Below are positions 24,336 to 31,623 of a stretch of DNA of 33,829 nucleotides, in pieces; position 1 is the stretch's first letter, and every line of letters starts with the position of its first letter. The position numbers and the translations under genes are program-made. The stretch is from CAZKTF01 sp964555565 (GTDB lineage: Bacteria > Planctomycetota > JAJSAM01 > JAKLKS01). The stretch is from NCBI GenBank assembly GCA_964555565.1, contig CAZKTF010000012.1, positions 1 to 33,829 on the forward strand, written 5' to 3'. The notes beneath the pieces are model-generated. The model had not been told where the DNA came from. It saw only the letters and a program-made list of their open reading frames with translations, and did not search any database.

Positions 24336-25681
24336 TAGCGGCGCGCCAGCAAGTCTTCCACGAGACCGGTATCGTAGTGCCCGGCCACGAAGCCGCCGTG
24401 GCGGAAGATGCGGCGGTGGAGGGGGATGGTCGTCTTCACCCCTTCCACCACGAACTCCTCCAGGCACTGCTTCATGGCCTCCACGGCCTCTTTCCGGGTG
24501 GGCTTGTGGACGATGAGCTTCCCCATGAGGGAGTCGTAGTTCGGGGGGATGGAGTAGCCCGGGTAGATGTGCGAATCCACCCGCACCCCGGGGCCCCCGG
24601 GAGGGCTCCACTGCACGACCTTCCCCGGGCTCGGGCGGAAGTCGTTGTCCGGGTCCTCGGCGTTGATCCGGACCTCGATGGCGCACCCGCGGAACTTCAG
24701 GTCCTCGAGTCCCCGGTCGAGCCGCTCCCCGGCGGCGATCCGGATCTGCTCCTTGACGAGGTCCACGCCCGTCACCATCTCGGTGACCGGGTGCTCCACC
24801 TGGATCCGGGCGTTCACCTCGATGAAGTAGAAGGCGTTGTCCCGGTCCACCAGGAACTCCACGGTCCCGGCGTTGGTGTAGCCGGCGACCTTCATGAGCT
24901 TCACCGCCGCGCGGGTCATCCTCTTCCGCACGTCCTTGGGGAGCAGCGGCGACGGGGTCTCCTCCACGACCTTCTGGCGGCGGCGCTGGAGGGAGCAGTC
25001 GCGCTCGCCCAGGTGGACGACGGTCCCGTGCTCGTCCGCGAGGATCTGGACCTCCACGTGCCGCGGCCGGTCCAGGAACTTCTCGATGTAGACCGCCCCG
25101 TCCCCGAAGGCGGCCTGGGCCTCGGTCCGCGCCGCCTGGATGGAGTGGAGGAGCGACATGTCGTTGTGGGCGATCCGGATCCCCCGGCCCCCGCCCCCGG
25201 CCGCCGCCTTCACCAGGACCGGGTAGCCGATGGAGCGGGCGACCTCGACGGCCTCCCCCTCCTCCCCGATCTTCCCCTCGGAGCCGGGGACCGTGGGGAC
25301 ACCGGCCTTCTTGGCCGTCTCCCGCGCGCGGGCCTTGTCCCCCATGGCCGCGATGGCCTCCACGCCGGGCCCGATGAACACGATGTTGCTGTCGCGGCAG
25401 ACCTCGGCGAAGTGGGAGTTCTCGGAGAGGAAGCCGTAGCCGGGGTGGATCGCGTCCACGTCCGCGATCTCCGCCGCGCTCATGATGCTCGGGATCGAGA
25501 GGTAGGACTGGGCGCTCGCCGCGGGCCCGATGCAGATGGTCTCGTCGGCGAAGCGCAGGTGGAAGGACTGGGAGTCGGCGCGGGAGTAGACCGCGACCGT
25601 CTGGACCCCGAGGTCCTTGCAGGCCCGGATGACCCGGAGCGCGATCTCCCCCCGGTTGGCGATCAGGATCCGCCGGAACAC
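24335..25681 (-). CDS. accC: Biotin carboxylase subunit of acetyl-CoA carboxylase
   Basis: A 448-residue ATP-grasp enzyme that carboxylates biotin on AccB, the first step of fatty-acid synthesis. The N-terminal domain starts ILIANRGEIALRVIRA. The glycine-rich ATP loop GGGGRGI is at about 162-168, ERDCSLQRR at 226-234, and the catalytic EVNARIQVEHPVTE at 288-301. Full family length. It starts at a GTG only nine nt after the accB stop, so the two are co-translated from one message. A palindrome covers its stop codon. Confidence 0.97.
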   Translation of the reverse strand: MFRRILIANRGEIALRVIRACKDLGVQTVAVYSRADSQSFHLRFADETICIGPAASAQSYLSIPSIMSAAEIADVDAIHPGYGFLSENSHFAEVCRDSNIVFIGPGVEAIAAMGDKARARETAKKAGVPTVPGSEGKIGEEGEAVEVARSIGYPVLVKAAAGGGGRGIRIAHNDMSLLHSIQAARTEAQAAFGDGAVYIEKFLDRPRHVEVQILADEHGTVVHLGERDCSLQRRRQKVVEETPSPLLPKDVRKRMTRAAVKLMKVAGYTNAGTVEFLVDRDNAFYFIEVNARIQVEHPVTEMVTGVDLVKEQIRIAAGERLDRGLEDLKFRGCAIEVRINAEDPDNDFRPSPGKVVQWSPPGGPGVRVDSHIYPGYSIPPNYDSLMGKLIVHKPTRKEAVEAMKQCLEEFVVEGVKTTIPLHRRIFRHGGFVAGHYDTGLVEDLLARR

Positions 25682-25690
25682 GGGGGGCGC

Positions 25691-26263
25691 CTACTCCGCC
25701 GGGGCCACGCCGGGGGCGGGCTTGACGAGGAACAGCGGCTGGTCGAACTCCACGGCCTCCCCGTTCTGGACCAGCACGGCGAGGACCTCCCCCTCCACCT
25801 CGGCCTTGATCTCGTTCATGACCTTCATGGCCTCGATGACGCAGACCACGGTGTCCTTCCGGATGGTGTCCCCCACCTCGGCGAAGGGCGCGGCCTCGGG
25901 GCTCGGCGCCCGGTAGAAGGTCCCGACCATCGGGGAGCGGATCGGGGTCCCCTTGGGCGTCCCCGGCGCCGCGGCCGGCCCCGCCGGGGGCGCCGCGGCC
26001 GGCGCGTAGCCCGGGGAGACCCCGTTCGCCGCCAAGAGCGGCGCGAGCGTCAGGGGGACGGGCACGGCCGCCAGCGGCTGCGCCGCCCCGGGGCCTCCCC
26101 TGCGGAGCCGCACCTTCCGCCCCTCGTCCTCGAGTTCGATCTCGGCCAGCCCGTGGAGGTCCATGAGGTGCACGAGCCTCTTCACGTCGCGGAGGTCGAG
26201 CCGTCCGGCCTCGCCCGGCCGAGGCTTGTGGCCCGGAGTCCCGCCGGCGCCGTCATCGACCAT
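25691..26263 (-). CDS. accB: Biotin carboxyl carrier protein of acetyl-CoA carboxylase
   Basis: A 190-residue carrier. An N-terminal helical segment (about 22-55, LRDVKRLVHLMDLHGLAEIEL) is followed by an Ala/Pro-rich linker (about 60-105) and the C-terminal biotinyl domain. The biotinylated Lys is K147 in EAMKVMNEI. The start ATG is supported by GGAGG six nt upstream. It lies nine nt before accC, the standard arrangement. A 140-nt gap with a strong hairpin and a REP-like repeat separates it from asd. Confidence 0.96.
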   Translation of the reverse strand: MVDDGAGGTPGHKPRPGEAGRLDLRDVKRLVHLMDLHGLAEIELEDEGRKVRLRRGGPGAAQPLAAVPVPLTLAPLLAANGVSPGYAPAAAPPAGPAAAPGTPKGTPIRSPMVGTFYRAPSPEAAPFAEVGDTIRKDTVVCVIEAMKVMNEIKAEVEGEVLAVLVQNGEAVEFDQPLFLVKPAPGVAPAE

Positions 26264-26289
26264 GCCGTCCTCCTTCCTTGCCGCCGCGC

Positions 26290-26334
26290 GCGAACGGCCG
26301 GGCCGGGCAAGCCCGGCCCCTGCGAACGGCCGGG
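26290..26334. repeat. 13-bp direct repeats flanking a 9-bp-stem hairpin, asd-accB gap
   Basis: GCGAACGGCCGGG occurs at 26290-26302 and 26322-26334. Between them GGGCCGGGC and GCCCGGCCC (26300-26308, 26311-26319) form a perfect palindromic hairpin with a 2-nt loop. It may terminate or attenuate transcription between asd and accB, or be a REP-type insertion. Confidence 0.55.
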
Positions 26335-26346
26335 CGGGGTAGACCT

Positions 26347-26400
26347 CCCCGGGCTCGGCCCGCCACTGGCGGGCCTCGAAACCCCCGGGGACCCCCGCCC
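26347..26400. repeat. REP-like hairpin repeat, copy 1 (asd 3' flank)
   Basis: This 54-bp unit has outer CCCCGGG...CCCGGGG arms and an inner 8-bp stem GGCCCGCC/GGCGGGCC with loop ACT (26357-26375), followed by TCGAAACCCCCGGGG. It matches copy 2 (27440-27493) along its length except mainly in the stem, where changes are paired. It lies directly after the asd stop. Confidence 0.75.
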
Positions 26401-26403
26401 CTA

Positions 26404-27414
26404 CTACAACAGCGACCGCCGGACCATCTCCTCGGCGATCTGCACGGCGTTCGTCGCGGCCCCCTTCCGGAGCTGGTCCATGCACGCGAACAGCGCGAGG
26501 CCCCCGGCGAGCGCGAGCTCCTCGCGGACGCGCCCCACGAGCACGGCGTCCCCCCCGGCGGCCTCCCGCGGGGTGGGGAACCGGGGCGTGTCCGGTTCGT
26601 CCACGAGCCTAACCCCCGGGGCCGCCGCAAGCACGGACCTGGCCTCGTCCACGGTCATCCGGCGCTCGAGTTCCAGGTGGATCGCCTCCGAGTGGGCCCT
26701 CTCGACGGGCACGCGCACGCAGGTGGCGCTCACCTTCACCCGGGCGTCCCCGAGGATCTTCGTGGTCTCGCTGTTGAGCTTCAGCTCCTCTGGGGTGTGG
26801 CCCCCCTCGAGGATCCGCTCCACGAAGGGGAGGACGTTCCCCGCGATGGGATAGGGGTAGAGGCTGCGTGGCTCCGGGCGGCCCCCGGCGCGGGCCCGGA
26901 GCTGGGCGTCCAGCTCCTCGAGCCCCCGCCGCCCGCTCCCCGAGACCGCCTGGAAGGTCACCACGACGGCCCTCCCGATCCGCGCGACGCGGTGGAGGGG
27001 GTTCACGGCGACGAGGAACAGGATGGTCGAGCAGTTGGGGTTCGAGACGATGCCCCGGTGCCCGGCGAGGGCCTCGGGGTTCACCTCGGGGACGACGAGC
27101 GGGACGTCGGGCTGCATCCGGAAGGCGCTCGAGTTGTCCACCACCACGGCCCCGGCCTTCGCCGCGATCGGGGCGAACACGCGGCTCACCCGGCTCCCGG
27201 GGGAGAACAGCGCGAGACGGACCCCCCGGAAGGAGTCCTCGCGGAGGACCTCCACGGGGAGCTCCTCCCCGCGGAACGCGAGGCGCTTCCCGGCGCTCCG
27301 CTCCGAGGCGAGGAGCCGCAGCGACGCCACGGGGAACTTCCGCTCCTCGAGGACGCGGAGCATCTCCTGCCCCACGAGCCCCGTGGCCCCGGCGACCGCG
27401 ACGCTGTAGCTCAC
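26404..27414 (-). CDS. asd: Aspartate-semialdehyde dehydrogenase
   Basis: A 336-residue NADP-dependent enzyme of the aspartate pathway (lysine, diaminopimelate, threonine, methionine), reducing aspartyl phosphate. The N-terminal AGATGLVGQEML (9-20) binds the cofactor. The catalytic Cys is C128 in SNPNCST, and the His in the region of RVPVERAHSEAI belongs to the substrate site. Length is normal. It starts at a GTG overlapping the stop of the mogA-like gene (GTGA). Its stop is followed at once by a REP-like repeat. Confidence 0.96.
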   Translation of the reverse strand: MSYSVAVAGATGLVGQEMLRVLEERKFPVASLRLLASERSAGKRLAFRGEELPVEVLREDSFRGVRLALFSPGSRVSRVFAPIAAKAGAVVVDNSSAFRMQPDVPLVVPEVNPEALAGHRGIVSNPNCSTILFLVAVNPLHRVARIGRAVVVTFQAVSGSGRRGLEELDAQLRARAGGRPEPRSLYPYPIAGNVLPFVERILEGGHTPEELKLNSETTKILGDARVKVSATCVRVPVERAHSEAIHLELERRMTVDEARSVLAAAPGVRLVDEPDTPRFPTPREAAGGDAVLVGRVREELALAGGLALFACMDQLRKGAATNAVQIAEEMVRRSLL

Positions 27415-27952
27415 GAGCCCGTCCCCTTCCCTTCCGTCTCCCCGGGCTCGGGTCGCCGCCGGCGACCCTCGAAACCCCCGGGGGCCCCCGCCCGCCCGCA
27501 GTCCGCGACCGCCCCCCGCGCCACCGCCACGGCGTGCGGGAGGGCCGCCGCGACGAACCCCAGGCACTCCACCGCGCCCCCGGGACTCCCGGGGAGGTTC
27601 ACGACCAGCGTCCCCCCCGCGAGGAGCCCCGCGGTGGCCCGGCTGAGGAGGTTCCGCGGGTCCTCCGCGGCGGAGCGCCGCCGGATCTCCTCGGCCAGGC
27701 CCGGCACCTCCCGCACCACCACGTCCCGGGTCGCCTCCGGGGTCGTGTCCCGCGGGGCGAGCCCGGTCCCGCCCGTCGTGAGGACCAGGTCCGCCCCGGC
27801 CCCGAGTTCCCGGATGCGCGCCGCGATGGTCCCCCGTTCGTCCGGGACCACCGCCGCGGCCACCACGCGGTGGCCGAGGGCCTCCACGGCCTTCCGGAGC
27901 GCGGGCCCCGACCGGTCCTCCCGCTCGCCCCGGGAGGCCCGATCGGAGACCG

Positions 27953-27980
<28 letters not shown>
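27411..27980 (-). CDS. mogA: MogA/MoaB family molybdopterin biosynthesis protein with repeat-derived C-terminal tail
   Basis: A 189-residue protein that would adenylylate molybdopterin before molybdenum insertion. VAILTVSDRAS (about 6-16), LTTGGTG (the phosphate-binding loop) and VNLPGSPGGAVE are the family motifs. I chose the GTG at 27978-27980 because GGAGGAG lies about six nt upstream; it overlaps the moaC 3' end by 28 nt. The last ~25 residues (Gly/Arg/Pro/Glu-rich) are encoded by a copy of the REP-like repeat found after asd, so the original protein was probably about 160-165 residues. MogA versus MoaB cannot be separated from sequence alone. Confidence 0.92.
27440..27493. repeat. REP-like hairpin repeat, copy 2 (inside the mogA-like 3' end)
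   Basis: The same 54-bp unit as at 26347-26400, with inner stem GGGTCGCC/GGCGACCC and loop GCC (27450-27468). Both stem changes relative to copy 1 are compensated on the other arm, so base pairing is kept. Here the unit is translated. Confidence 0.75.
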
Positions 27981-28417
<437 letters not shown>

Positions 28418-28557
28418 GTGGGAGAGTCGATCGACCCCCCGTCTCCGAACCCTTCGGACCACCCCGGACCTCCGCCCCCCCCGACCCCCTGGGGATCCCC
28501 CCATCATCGTCCGCCCCACGGGCGGGGCGAAGATCAAACCCCCTCCAAGGCAAAATC

Positions 28558-28570
28558 GGGGACTGTCCCC
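28558..28570. repeat. 13-bp palindrome GGGGACTGTCCCC in the divergent gap
   Basis: A perfect inverted repeat around one base, in the 203-nt gap between divergent moaC and the gene at 28621. It could be an operator given its position, or a REP-like unit related to the palindrome at 24323-24335. Confidence 0.55.
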
Positions 28571-28620
28571 TACGTTATGCGATCCATGAGGGTGTATCCT
28601 CGGGACAGGAGGGTGCGCCC

Positions 28621-28830
28621 ATGGAGGTCCTGAGGGACGGGAACGGATGGGTCGTGCGCGGAGACGCCGGGGAGGTGGAGGTGTTCCGGGCCCTCCTCGG
28701 GCGGGCGCTCTTCCAGGACATCCCCCGGGAGATCCAGGGGCCGACGATGGCCTACGGGGAGGCCCTCCTCGCCCGTTTCGACCGGGAGGTCCCCCGGGAG
28801 GCGTCCGGGCCGCGCCGCGGGCCCGCGTGA
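28621..28830 (+). CDS. Small hypothetical protein (69 residues)
   Basis: Not recognised. The ATG is preceded by AGGAGGGTG about eight nt upstream. The protein starts with a beta-like stretch (VLRDGNGWVVRGDAGEVE), then a helix-like segment with FRALLGRALFQDIP and MAYGEALLARFDREVP, and a short basic tail. Acidic and hydrophobic residues alternate as in a small soluble globular protein. No signal peptide, cysteines or membrane segment. It is codirectional with and 61 nt upstream of the zinc-ribbon gene. Confidence 0.6.
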   Translation: MEVLRDGNGWVVRGDAGEVEVFRALLGRALFQDIPREIQGPTMAYGEALLARFDREVPREASGPRRGPA

Positions 28831-28891
28831 GTCGCCCCGCGACGCCGGTGGCCGCTGGCGGGGGCCGCGGCGGGCCCGCTATCATGGGGCC

Positions 28892-29620
28892 ATGACCGGG
28901 GAGGGGGACGGGCTCCGCTGCCCGGGCTGCGGGGCGAAGCTGCCCCCGGCCGGGCTCTGCAGGTTCTGCGGGGCGACGGCGGCCGTGGACGGCCGCGTGG
29001 GGAAGCTGGTCGATTCCGACCTCTCCTGCCCCCGCTGCGCGAAGAAGCCGCCCATGCGGGGGGTCGTCCTCCAGGGGATCCGCGTGGACGCCTGCTTCGC
29101 CTGCCACGGGATGTGGTTCGAGACCGGGGCCCTCGAGCACGCGGTCCAGGCAGAGTCCACGAAGCCCCCCGAGCCCGCCCGCCGCAGGGGCGGGGGCAGC
29201 CCGGTGTCCGGGGCGACCTCGGCCCCCGAGGACGTGAAGTACCTCGAGTGCCCGCGCTGCAAGGGGGGGATGGCGCGGCAGCCGCTCGCGCGCAAGCCCC
29301 TCGTGATCGCCGACCGCTGCGGGGCCCACGGGACCTGGCTCGACGGAGGGGAGTTCGACCAGCTCCTCGCCGTCGCCCGCGCCCGCGGGCCCGCGGAGGC
29401 CCTCGGCGCGGACTCGGCCCGGCCGCGCGCGCTCAAGGCGGACCCGGACCTCCAGAGGATCCTCGACGCCGCCCGCAGGGACCCCGACATGTTCACGCCG
29501 CAGTCCCGGGCCGAGAGCGCCGCGGCGGCGGACCGGCGCGGCGGGTTCTTCGGTCTCGGGAGACGGCGCCGGTACTCGATCCTGGACCTGGTCTCCGACC
29601 TGGCCGGGTTCTTCCGGTGA
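28892..29620 (+). CDS. Multi-zinc-ribbon protein with two zf-TFIIB-like domains
   Basis: A 242-residue cytoplasmic protein with three likely zinc sites. The N-terminal ribbon has C10/C13 and C23/C26. A first zf-TFIIB-like domain has C46/C49 and C68/C71 followed by the typical G.W...G.LE (HGMWFETGALE). A second has C120/C123, C143 and H146 followed by HGTWLDGGEFDQLL. The linker and C-terminus are Ala/Arg-rich, with a final hydrophobic YSILDLVSDLAGFF. Such proteins are common but of unknown function. The stop overlaps the next gene's GTG by four nt. Confidence 0.87.
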   Translation: MTGEGDGLRCPGCGAKLPPAGLCRFCGATAAVDGRVGKLVDSDLSCPRCAKKPPMRGVVLQGIRVDACFACHGMWFETGALEHAVQAESTKPPEPARRRGGGSPVSGATSAPEDVKYLECPRCKGGMARQPLARKPLVIADRCGAHGTWLDGGEFDQLLAVARARGPAEALGADSARPRALKADPDLQRILDAARRDPDMFTPQSRAESAAAADRRGGFFGLGRRRRYSILDLVSDLAGFFR

Positions 29621-30057
29621 CCCCGCCGGCCCCGCTCCCCCGCCGCGGGGGGAACTCCGTCGTCGCCGCCTTCGTGGACGGCCGGCGGGTGCGCGGCTTC
29701 GTCTTCGACTTCCTCGCCACCCGCGAGGCCTTCCAGATCTTCCCCGTGGACGGCGCCGGGACCGGGTTCGGCACCACCGTCAGCCTCAAGGAGCTGAAGG
29801 CCCTCTACTTCGTCAAGCAGTTCGAGGGGGACCCCGACTACCTCGAGAACAAGATCTCCGTCGATCCGAAGAGCGTCGCCCGGCAGGCGAAGAAGATCGA
29901 GGTCGTGTTCAGCGACGGCGAACGGCTCCTGGGCACCACCGAGGCCTACAGCCCGGCCCGCCTCGGCTTCTTCATGTACCCCGCGGACCCCAAGAGCAAC
30001 AACCAGCGGATCTTCGTCATCAACGCCAACGTCCGCGAGGTGGCGTGGACGCGGTAG
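29617..30057 (+). CDS. DUF6982-like (PilZ-like beta-barrel) protein
   Basis: A 146-residue protein. VVAAFVDGRRVRGFVFDF, the stretch VSLKELKALYFVKQFEGD and a second half with IEVVFSDGERLLGTTEAYSP...GFFMYPAD follow the pattern I associate with DUF6982, a small beta-barrel family. It starts at a GTG overlapping the zinc-ribbon stop (GTGA), so the two are translationally coupled and may act together. No catalytic residues known; assignment is from memory of the pattern. Confidence 0.7.
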   Translation: MTPPAPLPRRGGNSVVAAFVDGRRVRGFVFDFLATREAFQIFPVDGAGTGFGTTVSLKELKALYFVKQFEGDPDYLENKISVDPKSVARQAKKIEVVFSDGERLLGTTEAYSPARLGFFMYPADPKSNNQRIFVINANVREVAWTR

Positions 30058-30067
30058 CCGGCCGCGC

Positions 30068-30484
30068 CTACCGCGACCGGGACCCGGGACGGCCGCAGGA
30101 GCCCCGGGGGCAGGAGGCCGGCGGCCCGAGCATCCGCGAGAGGAGGAACCTCCGGCGCGCCACCGCCCGGTAGATCGACGGCCCCAGCGCGCGGAAGGGG
30201 AACACCCCGAGGACCCGCCCGAGCCAGCGCCGCCGCGGGAGCAGGAGGAGCACGGCCCGCCAGGCCTCGAACCCGCGCCGCCAGGTCCCGTCCGGGAGCC
30301 GCACCGCCATCTCGCGGGCCAGGTCCTCCTCGGTGAAGGGCGCCCCCTCGCGGGCCGCCGGGTCCCTGAAGTCGCGCCAGGCGAGCCGCCGCCCCGTGTC
30401 GAGGGGCTCCACCCCCTCCCGCGCGCGCCGGCAGAGCCCGCACGCGCCGTCGTAGAAGACCAGCAGCGGCTCCTCCCCGGGCAC
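30068..30484 (-). CDS. DCC family thiol-disulfide oxidoreductase-like protein (DUF393)
   Basis: A 138-residue protein with the defining D-x-x-C-x-x-C motif in FYDGACGLCRRA (D12, C15, C18), an RRLAWRDFRDP segment and a hydrophobic stretch LGRVLGVFPFRALGPSIYRAVARRR, all characteristic of DUF393. Two extra cysteines sit near the C-terminus (SCPRGSC). The GTG at 30482-30484 is chosen so the motif lies near the N-terminus; upstream in-frame codons are Pro/Arg-rich. It converges with the plus-strand gene ending at 30057. Its activity is predicted only. Confidence 0.85.
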   Translation of the reverse strand: MPGEEPLLVFYDGACGLCRRAREGVEPLDTGRRLAWRDFRDPAAREGAPFTEEDLAREMAVRLPDGTWRRGFEAWRAVLLLLPRRRWLGRVLGVFPFRALGPSIYRAVARRRFLLSRMLGPPASCPRGSCGRPGSRSR

Positions 30485-30524
30485 CGGGGGATCGTAGCCG
30501 GTCGGGGGTCGTCGCGGGCCGGGG

Positions 30525-30707
30525 TCAGTACGAGAAGCGGACCCAGTCCCTCCAGGAGCGGTCCAGCGAACGGGGGTCCGCCCCGAGGGCCCTCCGCGCG
30601 GCCTCGTCCCCGGACGCTCCACCGTCCACGGCGCGCAGGAACCCCACGAAGTCCGCCGGGAGGTTCTCCAGGAGCCGGGAGATCACGCCCCGGGCCTTCG
30701 CGATCAA
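30525..30707 (-). pseudogene. Short C-terminal fragment resembling a DUF1570-type peptidase-like protein
   Basis: A 60-codon frame starting at a TTG and ending LGADPRSLDRSWRDWVRFSY. The pattern of a helix (FVGFLRAVDGG), then a Gly-x-Asp and LD..W..WV resembles the last helices of DUF1570/peptidase-MA-like proteins found in planctomycetes. The rest of such a domain is missing, because the same frame upstream reaches the stop of the lipoprotein gene. It may be a gene remnant or a chance frame. A poly-G run precedes the start. Confidence 0.35.
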
Positions 30708-30746
30708 CTCCCCCCCCGGCGATCCTGTCCCGCTGCCGTCCGCGGA

Positions 30747-31295
30747 CTACGGCAGGGGGTAATCGCCGGAGGCGGTGATCTTCCCGCCCTTGATGATGGC
30801 GCCGACGTTCGGCCCCGAGGTCACGATCCCCGTGAACTTGATCTTCGCCTTGAAGATTGCGTCCACGCCGCCCGGCGTCTGGTAGGCGGAGACCTTCCCC
30901 TTCACGGTGACGATGGTCACGCCGTCCCCGCCCAGCGCCTTGCTCGCGATCGCGGCGACGGTGGACATGAGCTCCGGGCTCCCCGGGTCCGAGATCACGA
31001 TGTACCGCCCGCGCTTGATCTCCGTCGTCCCCGAGAACGCCCCGAAGGTCCCGCCGGTCGGGTCGTTCAGGGTGACGTCGTAGGTGCCGCTGAGCCCGCC
31101 GACGCTGGCGACGATGTCCACGTCTACCGTCGTGTCCACGATGGTCACGGGCAACTTCGCCTTCAACCCGCCGCCGCCCAGTAGCCTCATGAAGAAGCCG
31201 AGCGGGTTGCCCGCCGCGATTTCCCTCGGGAAGCACCCGGCCAGCGGCAGTGCCGCGGCGGCGACCAGCACCAAGCGGGAGACGCGATGGGACAT
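30747..31295 (-). CDS. Putative lipoprotein of unknown function
   Basis: A 182-residue protein with a type II signal peptide: basic start, hydrophobic run LVLVAAAALP and lipobox LAGC (Cys at about 21). The mature part is beta-rich with repeated short strands (VTIVDTTVDVDIV, GGLSGTYDVTLND, AIFKAKIKFTGIVTS) and ends in ITASGDYPLP. The ATG at 31293-31295 is preceded by GGAGGAG. Likely anchored to a membrane facing the periplasm. No family recognised. Confidence 0.82.
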   Translation of the reverse strand: MSHRVSRLVLVAAAALPLAGCFPREIAAGNPLGFFMRLLGGGGLKAKLPVTIVDTTVDVDIVASVGGLSGTYDVTLNDPTGGTFGAFSGTTEIKRGRYIVISDPGSPELMSTVAAIASKALGGDGVTIVTVKGKVSAYQTPGGVDAIFKAKIKFTGIVTSGPNVGAIIKGGKITASGDYPLP

Positions 31296-31391
31296 GGCTC
31301 CTCCTTCCCCGGTCTCCCGGGACGACGGCTTACGCGGCGGGATGATACCGCCCCGAGGGAGTCGATCCAGCCCCCGATTCCGCGCGCGGCT

Positions 31392-31515
31392 TCAGCCGTC
31401 CGGGCGAGGCCGGAAGGCCACCGCCGGGGCGAGGTGGGTGCGGCGGACGGCGGCCAGGCCCTCGAGGTCGGCGACGGTGCCGGCGAGGCGGCGGACGCGC
31501 ACGATGGCGCGGGCC
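31392..31515 (-). pseudogene. Eroded duplicate of the comM 3' end
   Basis: 124 bp that align without gaps to 33546-33669, the 3' end of comM, with about 14 mismatches by eye. The shared stop codon is kept, and the translation ARAIVRVRRLAGTVADLEGLAAV still reads like the ComM C-terminus. The rest of the gap 31296-31623 holds the upstream region of the lipoprotein gene and the ribosome-binding site of the gene at 31624; no other gene is seen. Homology to comM ends at about 31515. Confidence 0.8.
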
Positions 31516-31623
31516 GGGAGTGCCGCGGCGGCGGACCGGCGCGGGAGGTCCCGAGGAGCGGTTCGCCCGGCACGGCGCCATCCTAGCCCGGTATCCTTGG
31601 CCCCCGCGCGAGGAGGTGGGGGG

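Noticed and set aside
31522..31544. 23-bp identity with 29519-29541
   Set aside because: The shared sequence is a CGG-rich, low-complexity stretch in a very high-GC genome and the flanks do not align, so chance is likely even though it sits near the end of the comM duplicate.
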